Assembly (NCBI GenBank): GCA_015680685.1
Contig: MNCI01011963.1
Location: 409,177 to 473,176 of the forward strand
Length of the DNA stretch: 64,000 nucleotides
Direction: 5' to 3'
Source of the DNA: Gnetum montanum
Taxonomy: Eukaryota; Streptophyta; Gnetopsida; Gnetales; Gnetaceae
Position numbers and translations under genes: made by a program. Positions 33,121 to 44,945 of the stretch are shown piece after piece. The notes below the pieces were generated by a model, which was not told where the DNA came from, did no database searches, and was given only the letters and a program-made list of their open reading frames with translations. Position 1 is the stretch's first letter, and every line of letters starts with the position of its first letter.

Positions 33121-34085
33121 TCTTTTTTGGGCACTTCCAACTCTTGTGTACTGGTTTGCCTCATGTATGACAATTTGGATACTTATTCCTAATATGTTCA
33201 ATATTTCTATAAGTAAGCATGTGGGAGGGGCACCATAAGTTCTATAGCTACTACTACCACTAGAAGTTTTAGATTTCTTAGAACTACCTAATTTAGTCAT
33301 GGAAGAAGATCTCTTCTTAACCTAGCTTGGTTTTTGCTTCTTGTCCAATCCTATGTTCCTCTCTATCATCAACATCTTGGTATGAGCTTCCTTGTACTCC
33401 ATCAAAATAAAATGAATTAAGCCTACACAAATAATCCTAATAAGTCCATCAACAAAGTGATTGTTCTTCTCTTCTTCATCATCTTATAGATGGGGAGAAA
33501 AGTACACTAGTTGAAGCAACCTTACATTGTACTCTAAAATAATAAGATATTTTGGCTTTAGGTTGGATAGCTCTTTAGCATTGGCTCTCCTAAACTCCTT
33601 GGATGTGTACCTCCCTCTAAAATCTCTAACAAATTTAGTTTATTCTACTTCTCTATTTATCTAACCTCTTGCAATCCTAGTTGTGTACCACCAACATTTG
33701 GCTACACCCTTAAGTTGATGAGTAGCCAAACAAGTTTGCTACATCAAAGTGTAACCCATGAGTTGGAAATCTTCTTCCATCTCACATAACAACTTCAAGG
33801 ACACTATGGATCTTCTACACTATCAAGAGATGGGAATTTTAGCCTCCTAAACTACTTCATGAATGTTTTCACAATGGGCCTCTTGCTATAAGTGTTAGAG
33901 TAATCAGGTTAATAGCATCCATTGTTCCTAGTATTAGAATAATTTTAGCTCCTTAAATAGATGAACATCTCCCTCATCACGTCATTTTGAGAGACTTCCT
34001 CATTAGTTTGATTGAGGTTTACCCTATTTAGGATCTCAAAAATCCTTCTTGCCAACATCCTATACTACAAATCTAAGAATACTTA
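33121..34085 (-). pseudogene. gag of element E
   Basis: The frame starts near 34060 (MLARRIFEILNRVNLNQTNE). The gag domain follows with RRLKFPSLDSVEDP, INREVEWTKFVRDFRGRYTS and KEFRRANAKELSNLK (about 33920-33560), typical of chromovirus gag. A CX2CX4HX4C zinc knuckle lies near 33170-33130 (C-H-T-stop-G-K-P-V-H-K-S-W-K-C); its second Cys is a TGA stop. Several TAG stops replace expected Trp and Gln. Confidence 0.8.
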
Positions 34086-34097
34086 TCAAACCAATTA

Positions 34098-35107
34098 CTC
34101 AAATATCTACTTGTAACACCTCACTAGCCAAGCTTAGGCTAGAAAGGTATTACTTAAAAAAAATACTTAAATATATAGAAAAATAAATTTTTTCTTACTA
34201 TAAATGAAGGAATACTAAGAAAATTTTAACTAACAAAGTAGTAGGCATCCATAAACAAGCACATAGAAGCAAGAGAAGAATACAGAACAAAATGTCAAAT
34301 GTGATAAAATAATGACAATAGCTCCATGTGTGCCAAACCTAACTTATTCATAACAAAAATAGGACATAACCATGTTATCCAAGTCAAAATTAATAATCAC
34401 AATGGTGTGGAAATAACAATAGAAACTAAATTTCAACATAAACAAACAAAACTAAAAATTTGAATTATAATCCAATGGAACCATAAGAGATAAAAATGGA
34501 AATCCAAATTCCATTTACATCTAGTAGGAATTGGACATTAATGTTACATAAATTGTTGAAACTAGAAAAATAATAAGGAAACATAACATAACCAAAATCC
34601 AAACTTAATTGTCCTACACTAAAAATAGGAAAAACATAATACAAGTTCCATAAGTAATACCAAATCCATAATTCTTCTTGAACATTAAAACATAAAATCA
34701 AACTTAAAATGGAATTAGAATCTTAATTAAATAGCATAAAAACATGAATTAACCACCAGTAGTATTCTATAAATCCTATTCATCTAAGCTAACATAGTCA
34801 CTTGAAAATTATCATAAACCAAAGGAAATCAGTTCTAAGAATGATTAGGGTAACTAAAACCAACATATACTCCCTTATGGATTTGGTTGAAGACATTAGG
34901 TAGTTGAACATTCATGCACATGGATTAGCTACAACCAAAAGTTAGTAGATAAAGGCATAAACCAAACGATGTATCAAATAAATAAAGATCCAAATAAATA
35001 ATCAAACCAATAAAATGAAATTTCACCAGCACTCATTAATTTATCTAATGAACAAATTGTTGTGTCTATAATCTACATATTTTTCAAATTAACCAAACTG
35101 AACTAAA
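34098..35107 (-). repeat. Primer site and probable 5' LTR of element E
   Basis: The minus strand reads ...GGTGTTACA (LTR end, 34112) then AGTAGATATTTGAG (34111-34098), which resembles the AGTGGTATCAGAG start of initiator-tRNA-Met primer sites with decay. The outer LTR limit is not visible; it is set at the junction with the F LTR near 35107. The region has no coding sequence. Confidence 0.5.
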
Positions 35108-35807
35108 TTTAGGTAGATTCTTGGAATTTTGTTTCGTAGTTTTAGTGATAGATAGTAAATGCCTATAGTTTGGTGTTGAGTAGTTGTATAGAATCTTTAT
35201 TCGAGTGAAGTGTACTTGGACATAGTTCATGAGTGGAAATAAAGATGGAGATTTCTTTTCATCATTGTAGCATCTACTTAGTTTTATTGTTTTACTTAGT
35301 ATAGGTTTTACTATTTTCTTATTTTAATCATTTACATTGGCAATTATTTTACTTTACTTCATTAGTAAAGTGGAATGAGTACAACTAGTTTTGAATGTTT
35401 GGTAATCCTAGTAGTGTTATTGCTTGGTTCTCCCAGTCGCATAATGCTTGGTAATCCCAGTAATGGTTACATGAGCCCAAGACATGTATGGTAAGCTAAG
35501 ATCAAATTCTCGTCACTCTAGAATAGTTTAGATTTACCTTCTTATTATTAGTTAGATCACATAAATAATTTTTCTATTGCTATTAAGATTAGCATAAGGT
35601 TGCAACAACATCAACCATCATATGTCTCACTTTGGACTAAATCATATGTGACAAAGCTACCACTAGTAGGGGTGGGAAGACAACATCCTATGATCAATTC
35701 TCAACAATCTAGATGCCACAACTAGTCCCACCATGGAATTTGAGTGAATTGTGCAAGAACGCTTGTGATTTGTATGGTTGGGTGTAGGGGTACTTGCTTC
35801 TCATCAT

Positions 35808-35825
35808 TGGCACTATTGCTAAGGA
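35808..35825 (+). other. tRNA-Asp primer binding site of element F
   Basis: TGGCACTATTGCTAAGGA follows the LTR end by one base and matches the tRNA-Asp complement with transitions only. Confidence 0.8.
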
Positions 35826-35938
35826 TGATGCTAGTTATCTAGATTAATTATATTATACATAGTCATTGTAAATGTATTAATGATCTATCTTTTAAAAAAT
35901 ATTAATATTTTAAGTCACATACATTATTAAACAAAACC

Positions 35939-37937
35939 ATGTCTTCTTCACATAGGGCCAATAATGCATCATATGATGAAAACACTAGTAGGAGAAATGA
36001 TAGGATCTATACTAAGGAAAACTAGAGTAAACAACCACAAGCAGGGGTTTCCTATTCTCATTTAGACACTTACTACACTCAAAGACTACATTCAACTAAT
36101 AAAGACATTCCTTGAGGAGATGGACAAAGTCCTAGAACAAGGAGGGCCTCAAGGCCTAGAGCCTCCTCCAAACCTAGAAGAGATAAAATAAGGGACCATA
36201 GGGGAATATTTAGTAGACATGGTGATTCTCCTAGTTTTCCATATTCTTCTTCCTCTTCCATGTCTAGTTTTGACAAGGATGAATGTCGATATAGAGATAG
36301 AGATGTACTAAGGGATCAAGACAAAGATAGAAATAGAAATAGAAAAGATCATCAAAGTAAGCATAGATGAGATCATCATAATAGGCAAATAGAAATAGAA
36401 ATCATTACTACAACATGTCTATTGATGATGAACCCTTATTGGCTACTAGGAGCATGAGGCAGATAATGGAGGTAGTTAGAATACCCCATAGGCATCAAAG
36501 GGAAAGTCACATAAAAAGGCTTGATATGAATAACATCCCTAAATTTATGGGAGGCTATCACTCTAATCCATAACATCACTTACAAGCCTTCCATGATGTC
36601 TACACCTTACATAACATTGATAGTGTGGAAGAAGCTTAAGCTCTTTCCTAGGACACCAATTGACAAAGCTGAAAATTGGTATAGATTGTTGAAACCAAAT
36701 TCAATCCATCAATGATTCACAATACTATAACTCTTCAACAAGAAATCCCAAACCTATGTGAGAGTGTCCAACCTAAGAAAAAAAATCCAAGGATGGAAGC
36801 AAGAATAACATGAATCCTTGAATGTGGCCTTGTATAGATAGTATTCTCTACTACATAGATGTTCAGGCCATGATATTTCTTAAAACGAGAAGCTTCTCCA
36901 CATCATAGATGGGTTCATAATAAAATGAGAGAAACCCTTGGGATTTATTTCCAAGGTCGGTTATCTAAATTGAAAGCCCATTAGACACAAAGGCTAGTTG
37001 AGCGTGTGGCAAAAGAAGAAGGAGAGTTATGTAAATAAGAGAATTTAGAGGAATATAATTAGGATTCAACTCTTCAAAAGAAGGGGGTTCATGTCTATGA
37101 TGAGGAAAAAGAAACAATTCTTGATGAGGTGATTTTACAACAAAACTTGCCAATAGAAAAGTCTATCGCTGAACTTGAAGCAAGAATAGATAAAATGTGG
37201 GAGCTGATAAATGACAAAGTTACAAACTATGTTAAAACCATAGACGATAAGTTAATGCAAAAAGGATCAAATGATCAAAATAAGAAGAGGAAAAATAACA
37301 AAGAAATAGGTAGGAACACTTATCCGCAAAAAGGAAAGATATTTGTAGTAGAAGAGGCTATAGACATAACCACATAAGAGGATGATCGATGTGACATCTA
37401 CCAATATGACCATCCAAGAGTTTGGAGCTTTTTCTTTGAATCCAAAGTTTGTACAAAAGAAAATTCCTAGGAAATTACCTTACTGACAAGGTAATTATAG
37501 ACAATCCTACAACCAACCATACTATTTTAGTNGACAAGGTAATTATAGACAATCCTACAACCAACCATACTATTTTAGTGGTACTTCGTATCAACCTTAA
37601 AATTACTATCACTCGAAGTGACAAAACCCATAGTTGTGTGGGATGCTATCAACAAACCAACAATACCCTTATTGCCAGCTAGACTTGTATGACTACTATG
37701 TTCAACAACTTATTTTTCCAAATTATTTTACTTCCTTTACCTTGAATCAATACTATGACTCTCCCAAATATCATCAACCTGCCGCATCTCCTATGGGATC
37801 ACCATCTCAAACTTCTTATCCTTTGTGGCATCCTTAATATTCTCATACTTCCATCCACCATATGTCATCACCAATAACATATGAAGGATTATCACCACAA
37901 CATCAATGGAAGAATGAAACTTGTGCTATGAGCATGG
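35939..37937 (+). pseudogene. gag of element F, interrupted
   Basis: The start is ATG at 35939 (MSSSHRANNASYDENTSRRN), the same MSS start as in A and C. A stretch rich in Arg, Ser and Asp follows (about 36100-36400). The gag domain at about 36520-37000 includes FHDVYTLHNID, KLKLFPRT-like and YYSLLHRCSGH-like segments with frameshifts. The zinc motif at about 37388-37425 reads C-D-I-Y-Q-Y-D-H-P-R-V-W; two of the metal ligands are lost. The Pro/Gln/Tyr-rich tail (QQYPYCQLDLYDYYVQQLI) ends at about 37720. H insertion follows GCTATGAGCATGG at 37937. Confidence 0.75.
37485..37579. repeat. 47-bp exact duplication around a single N
   Basis: Bases 37485-37531 and 37533-37579 are identical, separated only by the ambiguous base at 37532. 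Gag needs this segment once (QGNYRQSYNQPYYF). This is most likely an assembly join where overlapping contig ends were not merged. Confidence 0.85.
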
Positions 37938-39097
37938 TGTAGGACCACCTCTTTTGATTTCCTTGTGCTTGTCCTACAAGTTATTTTCCTAGGTTTTATA
38001 CTTGGAGAAGACTTGGACATGTGTGTCTAGTTTCTGTATGTGTTTTTGTGTTAAATTTTTATGATGAAGATTCTTGGATGTTTTGGCATGTTTAGAGGTT
38101 TTTTTGGCTTATTTTAATGAGTTTAGAATATTCTAGGGTTTATGGGAACTTGTTGTGAGGCATCCGAAGGCTCTCAACATCAAAACAAGCATTTTTATTT
38201 TTGGCACCTTTAGGATAGACATCTCCCCAAAAAGAAAGACATCTTTCCAAATATGTCTTTCCTAAAGTGAAGACATCTCTAGTCCATAAAAGACATCTAC
38301 CAAAAATAGTAGATGTCTCTCTTGAGAGCAAGGCTTTCACAAAAGCCGTCTCCTCAAAGACATCTCTCTTGAAGTGTAGAAATATCCCAAAAATAGTAGA
38401 TGTCTCTCTTGATACTAGAGCCCTCATAGGAGACATCTACATAAAATAAGAGATGTCTATGCCGATGAAGAAGAAAAGCTCTAACATGGTTTATTGAGTC
38501 AGAAACATCCAAAAGACTCTAGATCCATGTGGAAAACATCTAGAAGGCAAATATAAAGCTTCCTAGGGTTTTGAATCTTTATAATTATGTATGCCTTTAT
38601 CCATGAGAAAGGATGAGAGCTTGTATGCAAGGAGAAGTAGGAAAGAGAGATTGGGTGAGAACGTTGGGTGAGTAAAATAGGTGATTACAAGTCCAAGATC
38701 AACTTGTGGTGTGTTTATTTGTGTTCTATTTTCTTGTATCTCACTTGTGAGTTGAGATCTTAGTCCTAGGTTATGGGAATGATTTCACTTGGTTGTGTCT
38801 TGCATTAAGAACAACCATTGTGTGATTATAGAGCCTCATGCTCTACAATATCATTTGAGTATGATATGTTTTTGGATGCTTGTGGGTTGTGTGAATCCTA
38901 TTGTAATTTTTGAATAATTTAATTGAAGATAACTAGTTTTCTTGTCTTCTAGCAAATAATTTTATCTTTTCATAATATCTGGATTTAGTGCATTGAAGGT
39001 GATTTAATTGTGGAGTGAAAATTCTCTAGTGTTATTATAATTGTAGCCTATTTTTATTGTTGCTTGGATTTTTGGTTGAGGATTTTGTTAATTTCAG

Positions 39098-40300
39098 ATG
39101 GAACCTAAGAAGAAACAGGTGCAAGCTTTGAATCATGACATGGAGAGCATGAAGTTAGCCTTCTAGATGATGGTTTCTTGATTGGATGAAATGAGCGTGA
39201 AGGTGGATAGATAAACCAATCATAGCTATGTTTTAACACATGGAGGTGAAGAGCATGAATGTTCAAATGAAGAAGTTTCATAGCTAGGTGCAGATGGAGT
39301 AGATGAAGAGAAAGGTTAATCTGGCTATGGGAGTGTAGGAAATCATCAGTTAAAGATTCCAATGGAAGGAAATCCTATTCCTCAAATAATAACTTCAAGG
39401 GCTCCAATGGTGCTCAATACTTATTCAAGCAAGCTTGACAGTGAAGATGAGGCAAGGCTTGCTAGAGCATTCAAGAATGCTTTAAGACTTCCATATGTAG
39501 AGTTGAAGACTTTCAATAGTGTAGATGGCACCAATGCTTTTGTAAGTTGGCTGAAGACACTTGTGAATTATTTTCTATTAGAAGAGGTACTAAATAACTT
39601 GAGGATACCTATTGCTAAATCCATATTAGAAGGTATGACATCTACATGGTGGGAAAAGGAGTTCTAGAGGTATGAAAGATGAAATGGTCAACCTATCAGA
39701 TATTGGGATCTTATGAAATATAGCTTGAAAAGGAAATTTGAACCTTCTTGTTAGAGACAAGAAACCATTATGAAGTTGAAATTCCTAAGGCAAGGTGACA
39801 AGGATGTCAACAAATTTTACATTGAATTTTGTAGTTATTCCATCAAGCTAAGGTAAAATAGGAGGAGTATGACCAAGCTTCAATCTTTTTAAGAGGTCTT
39901 AAAATGATGTACCAACAAGAGTTGTTCTTTTATGAGCCACAAACACTTGATGAGGCTTATGATTTGGCACTCAAAGCTGAGAATAAATTAGGTGGATTTG
40001 GAAACAAAAGCAAATAAACTTCTAAGGAAAGGGAGAAGGGATCTAGATCTGATAAGGGATCCAAATATAAATTTGAAGATAAGGAGGGCAGCCAAGATAA
40101 GAAGACTAAAGGAGGTGATGAGAAGGGTAAAACCAGGAGGGACCCAAGCAAGGGAGGCAAGGGTCAAGGTAGCAACTCATCAAAATTTCAATGCTTTGAG
40201 TGTAGAAAACAAGGACATAAGCAATGGGAATGTCTGCTTCAAATGGCAACCAAGGGAAAATATGTGCAAACCATAGAGGTGGAGGATACATCAAGCCAAG
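39098..40300 (+). pseudogene. gag of element H
   Basis: The start is ATG at 39098 (MEPKKKQVQALNHDMESMKL). A stop-free segment from 39362 encodes LKTFNSVDGTNAFVSWLKTL and ILEGMTSTWWEKEF, the gag core. YSLKRKFEPS and DKDVNKFYIEF follow. A canonical CX2CX4HX4C zinc knuckle lies at about 40193-40234 (C-F-E-C-R-K-Q-G-H-K-Q-W-E-C), in a different frame from the preceding Lys/Arg-rich segment, so at least one frameshift is present. Confidence 0.8.
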
Positions 40301-40740
40301 TTCTTAAGAGAAGTAATCTTAATGCTCCAAAAATTGAGGATGTTTTTGCATTAATTTCTTTTGCATTCATGGGGAATTTGAATAGAGGAGATCATCCTTA
40401 TAAGAAGTTTTTCTTTTGGATTGGGGCTAGTTTTTTCCTTGGTTGGGAATGGATTCATATTTTGATTAATGGGGGAGCCCAAGAAAATGTTATTTCTTTT
40501 AAGGTAGTTACTAAATTGGGTTTGGTAACTAATCTTCATCCAAGATCCTATAAGGTGCATTAGTTATCTAAAGATTTTTCCCAAGAGGTGAGGGAACAAT
40601 GTACTTTGAAATTTAAAATTGGAAGTTTTCATGATGTTGTAAGGTGTGATGTACTTTCAATATATTTTGTTGATGTAATTCTTGGTAGAACTTAGAATTT
40701 TAACAATGGTGCTCAATTTGATGTAGCAAGAAATTGTGGA
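40301..40740 (+). pseudogene. Aspartic protease of element H, truncated
   Basis: HILINGGAQENVISFKVVTK (from about 40458) corresponds to LID-GGSQENLVS of this Ty3 group. The catalytic Asp codon GAT is AAT (Asn), a single G-to-A change. LGLVTNLHPRSYKVH follows, then TAG where Trp is expected. The flap continues to VDVILGRT at about 40670-40690 before the copia insertion. Confidence 0.8.
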
Positions 40741-41802
40741 TGGTTGAACTTAAAAGAGGAGGGAGGAGGATGAATAAGTTTTCCAAATTAAAACTTGTAA
40801 ACACAAAGCACACAAGCTAATTTTAATGTGGTTCCCCAACTTGGGTAGTGCACACAAGCATACCTATAGACTTTGTTACTCTCAAAGTGTGGTTGAAGGA
40901 TCCACATCCTATACAATCATCAAGCCCCACTCCAAAGTGTTAGGCCATAGCACTAATCACTTAACCCTACAAGGTCTCGTTAGGATTGGAACTATGGTTT
41001 CAAGGCTTTCACAACCTTTACAATCTTGAGCTCCACAGTGGAGTGTCGTACTACATCACCAACAACTCAATCTCACATGATCCTGACAAGCTCAAGGAAC
41101 TTAACCATGTAGGGAAACAAGAACAAAAATTACAAAGAAAATTACAACTCAATTTGTTGATCATTATACAATTAGGTACAACACACTTTACAATCCCAAA
41201 ATTATAATACAATGAAGTGCAATATAGAATTCAATGTTTACAAATGATTGTAAAATGAATACAACAAGGCTTGCACTTTTTCCAATGTACATGAAGTCTT
41301 CTTAGAGCTTTCATGTTGCTAAATCCTTCTCAAAACTTGTGTAACAACTAGCTAATGGTCACTAATGATCATGGAAGATGTCTTTCTCATGCTTGAGATG
41401 TCTCTCTGAATTTTGCTTCAAATCTAGAAAGATGTATTTGTTTCTTAAAATATGTCTTTTTGAAGTCTCTACTCTAAAAGACGTATTTTCTCAATGGAAG
41501 ATGTCTTTCTATATTTATTCTACATTCTATAAAGATGTCTTTTCCTGATGAAAAACGCCTTTGGCTAGAGATAAACATCTTTCTGAATTTTCTCTAAGTT
41601 CACCCCAAATCTACTAAGATGTCTGTTGTTTCCTAGAGATTTCTTTGTTCATCTTCCTTTGTCTTTTGAATGCATCATTCCTTGTTCATAGCTTTGCTCA
41701 ATCCAAGTTCTTTTCTTGCAAGTACAACAACTACACACACATACAAACAAACTTGTTCTTCATTTTTCTTAATGTTTTGACATACCAAAACCAAAATGTC
41801 CA
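40741..41802 (-). repeat. 3' LTR of copia element I
   Basis: The plus strand begins TGGTTGAACTT (40741) and ends AATGTCCA (41802), so the minus-strand LTR starts TGGACATT and ends TTCAACCA. U3 (about 41380-41640) contains many AGATGTCT/AAGATGTCT motifs, the same octamer as in the LTRs of the unrelated Ty3 family H/K. Confidence 0.8.
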
Positions 41803-42030
41803 CAATCTCCTTCTTTTTGGTATTGTCCAAAACTTAAGAAAATGAGTTAGTATTATTCCAATAATAACACAATTTACATCTCCCCTTTTCTGAACATAAC
41901 CAAAAAGGTGAGATAAAATCCCCCTAAATATATGCATAGAGAAAGAAAATATTTTTGGTGTTTTGGATTTTGTATGTTTATTTCATTTTATTTTATTTAG
42001 AGTAAGAATAGAAAGAATGAAAATACTCAC
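41803..42030 (-). other. Polypurine tract and 3' noncoding end of copia I
   Basis: The minus strand reads AAAAAGAAGGAGATTG directly before the LTR (41818-41803), close to the AAAGGGGGAGATTG of SIRE-type elements. A second purine run (AAAAGGGGAGATG) lies at about 41890-41877. Confidence 0.7.
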
Positions 42031-42590
42031 ATGACATGACGAGGTCCTATCCCCATATTATTGCATAAAGATGTCAATTGATGTTTATCCAAGGGTTTTA
42101 TGAAGGCATTAGCTAGTTGACTCTTAGTGCCAATGAACTCTAGCTTAACATTACCACTCTATGTATGCTCCCATATGAAATGATGGTGAATCTCAATATG
42201 TTTGGTACAAGAATGTTGAATTGGATTCTTAGTCATGTTGATGGTGCTCTTTTTATCACAATAAATAGGAGTTGAGTTTGCATGCATGCCTAAATCTTTG
42301 AGAGTTTCCTTCATCCAAAGTAGTTAAGCATAACAACTACCGATAAAGACGTATTCATCTTTTGTGATTGAAAGAGTTGTTAAGGTTTGCTTCTTGATTT
42401 TCCAAAAAATGAGACTTCTTCCCAAGAAGAAACAATTATCACTTGTACTACATTGATCATCAGAACATCCTATCCAATCTACATCACAATAACTGGCAAG
42501 ATCAAGGGAGGAATCCTTTGGATACTAAAGGTTCCAATTAATAGTGCATTTTAAGTAGTGAAAGATTCATTTAACATCCTAGTAGTATGA
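42031..42590 (-). pseudogene. Copia RNase H
   Basis: YCDVDWIGCSDDQCSTSDNC then FFLGRSLIFWKIKKQ (about 42495-42390) match YCDADWAGC-DDRKSTSG-CFFLG-NL-SW of SIRE-type RNase H, with the catalytic YCD intact. SITKDEY, GSCYAQLLWMKETLKDLG and SCTKHIEIHHHFI follow, ending GIGPRHVM near 42035. It has few stops and is among the better preserved domains in the window. Confidence 0.85.
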
Positions 42591-43440
42591 ATCTTTTGAA
42601 GCTCACTGATATCTAGCATACAATCCTATACTTAAGGTTATATCTGGTCAACTAGCAATTAGATAAAGAAGACAACCAATCATACCTCTATAAAGCTTGG
42701 GATCAACTAGCTTATCTCGATCATCTTTAACAAGTTTAAAATTTGTAGCCATTGGAGTAATTTTAACTTTAAAATTAGCCAAACCATATTTTAGTATAAT
42801 ATCTTTTACATACTTGGTTTGACATAAGAAGGTTCCATTAGAATTTTGATAGATTTGAAATCAAAGAAAGTTCTTGAGTTCTACCATCATGTTCATTTTG
42901 AATTCAAACTGCATAAGATCAAAAAACATCTTGTAAAGAATTTCATCAATGGCATCATAAATAATATCATCAACATATATTTTAATAATTAAAATATCTT
43001 TACCTTCTCTTTTAAGAAATAATGTAACATTAGCTTTAACCCTTGTAAATCCATTTTGATATGAGATGTTGAGAAAGCCTTTTGTACCAACCACTTGGAG
43101 CTTGTTTAAGATCATAGAGAGCTTTCTTGAGTTTGTAGAGATCATCAATATTGCTTGAATCAATAAATCCCTCAAGTTTCTCAATGTATACTTCTTCTTG
43201 AATGGCTTCATTTAAGAAAGGACTTTTAACATTCATTTGATAGAGTTTAATGTTGTTATTAATAGCATAGGCAAGAAGTCTAATAGATTCTAGCCTAGCA
43301 ATAGTAGAAAAATTTTCATCAAAATATATACCTTCTTATTGGTTGTATCCTTTGGAAACAAATCTAGCTTTGTTTTTAATGATGTTTCCATTATCATCAG
43401 TCTTGTTCCTAAAAATCCATTTTGTTTTAATAATAGGTTT
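42591..43440 (-). pseudogene. Copia reverse transcriptase
   Basis: MNVKSPFLNEAIQEEVYIEK (from 43236) matches MDVKSAFLNG-L-EEVY. YKLKKALYDLKQAPSGWYKR follows. The catalytic box is IKIYVDDIIYDA at about 42985-42950, with YVDD intact. FEFKMNMMVELKNFL continues near 42900. A frameshift near 43090-43060 separates the two halves. Confidence 0.9.
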
Positions 43441-44049
43441 ATTAGAGGGCCTAGGAGTTAATTCCCATACACCATTTCTAGCAAATTGAATAAGTTCATC
43501 TTGCATAGTAGAAATCCAACCTTCCTATTTTTTAGCTTCTCTAAAGGCTTTAGGTTCAAGATAAGAGAGATAAGCAAAGAAGGCACACATTTCTTTGAAT
43601 TGGCTTCTAGTGCAAACACCATTTTGTAATTCCCCAATAACATCATTGAGAGAATGTATTTTGCAAAGTCTGGGTAGTTTTGATAGAGTGGAAGACATAT
43701 CTTGATCATCATCATTATCTTCCTCTTTATGATCACTACTGGGTTTTGAATTTTTGTCATCTTGCACTAAAGTTGAGCTAGATAGTTTTTGGATGGGAAC
43801 AACTTCATTATTAGGTTCAAGAATAGTAAGGTCATAATCATCTATTTTGACATTTTTGATTTCCTCTATCATGTTAGTTCTTTTGTTAAATACTCTATAT
43901 GCTCTACTAACTAAAGAATATCATAAGAAAATTCCCTCATCAAATTTCTCAAGTTATCTTTATCATTTAGAATGTAGTATTCTAAACAAAAAATATGAAA
44001 ATAAGATATTGAAGGCTTTTTTCCAATCCATAATTCATAAGGAGTTTTA
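43441..44049 (-). pseudogene. Copia integrase C-terminal region and linker to RT
   Basis: SKTPYELWIGKKPSISYFHI and YYILNDK (44049-43960) match TPYELWKG-KP-ISYFR-FGCKCFILN. An acidic linker follows (DDQDMSSTLSKLPRL). EMCAFFAYLSYLEPKAFREA near 43590-43530 is the segment before the RT domain. The integrase continues at 57425 beyond element D. Confidence 0.85.
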
Positions 44050-44054
44050 GAAGT
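44050..44054. other. Target site duplication of element D, left copy
   Basis: GAAGT here and at 57420-57424 flank element D. A 5-bp duplication is usual for LTR retrotransposons. Confidence 0.9.
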
Positions 44055-44945
44055 TGATGAGCAGTGAGGTACCCCTATGCCTAACCATATGATTCACAAA
44101 GTGTTCATGTGTGATCCAGTCAAATTCCATGTACTTTATCATTTTTGGTGCACTACTCTTTTAGGAAGTGAATCTTGCCTTAAGGTTAATCATTGTCTTC
44201 CCAATTACACTTGCAACATACATTGGTATGGTTAAGTGTAATTGAGGCATCCGATTTTAATCATTTTGTGTTTTAAAGTTTGGTGTTCAAAATGTAGATA
44301 AAAGGAATTAGATTAACTAGTCTAAATTAACTAATTAACTAGCATTTAACTATTCCTAACATAAGCATCCAATCTAACTTTCTGTACAAGTCCTAAACCC
44401 ATATATCCACTTCTGGGAAACTAAGCATTATGCTACTGGGTGTACCAAGCAAGCAATAATGTTGTTAGGATTACCAAGTGAATACATGTTATGCTTGAAG
44501 CAGTTGTACTTATATGTGTGATCTATTTGAATTAATTGCTTTATTAATGTAATAACTAAAAATATCTAATAACTAATTGAAAACATTAAATGCATAAATA
44601 AAATAGCTAATCTATCCAAAGTGCTACAATGTTTATCAAAAAGCTCATCTTTATTACTGCACACACTGTCGTACTTAGGTGTAGCAACACTCGAATAAAG
44701 ATCTGTATACTCAATGACTCCTGCCGCAAGCACTCAAGGGAAAAATTCTAACTTTCAAATGGAAAAACTGCAAGATCTTTGCTACAAATACAATCTCTAA
44801 TTGCTATAAATGTGGTTGTAGACATGTATTTATAGCCAAAAACTAACACTGCATTGATGGGGCCTCATCAATACATGCTAAGATGCGTTGACTAGGCCCA
44901 ATTGATGAGGCCACGTTGACATAGCCAACTAAATATGACTCATCA
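44055..44945 (-). repeat. 3' LTR of element D
   Basis: TGATGAGCAG at 44055 to CTCATCA at 44945, 891 bases. On the minus strand TATAAATA lies at 44834-44827, preceded by GGCCTCAT-type motifs (about 44855-44935). Confidence 0.9.

Larger units (their letters stand above)
29943..35107 (-). mobile_element. Ty3 chromovirus-like element E, 3' truncated
   Basis: On the minus strand: LTR (34112 to about 35107), a decayed initiator-tRNA-Met primer site, gag, protease (partly duplicated), RT and RNase H, ending at the junction with the C LTR at 29943. Integrase and the 3' LTR are missing. Gag and RNase H motifs resemble the Tekay/Del type of chromovirus. A 903-bp insertion splits RNase H. Confidence 0.75.
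35108..37937 (+). mobile_element. Asp-family element F, 5' part
   Basis: It comprises a 5' LTR lacking its U3 (35108-35806, ending CTCATCA), a primer site and gag, then is interrupted at 37938 by element H. The LTR is of the same subtype as G (59624-60605). F and G may be the two ends of one element split by the nested insertions; the LTRs are by eye about 85-90% alike over the shared part, comparable to the D LTR pair. Confidence 0.75.
37938..40740 (+). mobile_element. Ty3 element H, 5' part (LTR, gag, protease)
   Basis: The 5' LTR runs from TGTAGGACC at 37938 to about 38978, followed by gag and protease. At 40741 the copia LTR interrupts it, and its RT-to-3'-LTR part is not found on the far side of the copia element in this window. 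U3 carries about nine AGACATCT/AGATGTCT motifs (38216-38460). The primer site is uncertain: TGGATTTAGTGC at 38980 may be a decayed initiator-Met site. K (12553-14700) is a 3' half of the same family. Confidence 0.8.

Noticed and set aside
33100-33300. 66-codon minus-strand frame as a separate gene
   Set aside because: It is the Ser-rich linker of element E gag; the zinc knuckle next to it is in another frame.
34465-34701. 78-codon minus-strand frame with hydrophobic, aromatic-rich translation
   Set aside because: It lies in the probable E LTR, has no recognised motif, and its composition follows from AT-rich sequence.
38140-38449. Overlapping open frames on both strands in the H LTR
   Set aside because: They arise from the AGACATCT/AGATGTCT motif array, which reads openly in several frames; this is U3 sequence.
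41645-41845. Plus-strand frame with a hydrophobic start resembling a signal peptide
   Set aside because: It lies in the copia LTR, polypurine tract and adjoining noncoding sequence, antisense to the element.
43847-44050. 67-codon open frame on the plus strand
   Set aside because: It is antisense to the copia integrase C-terminal region, which has clear family motifs on the minus strand.
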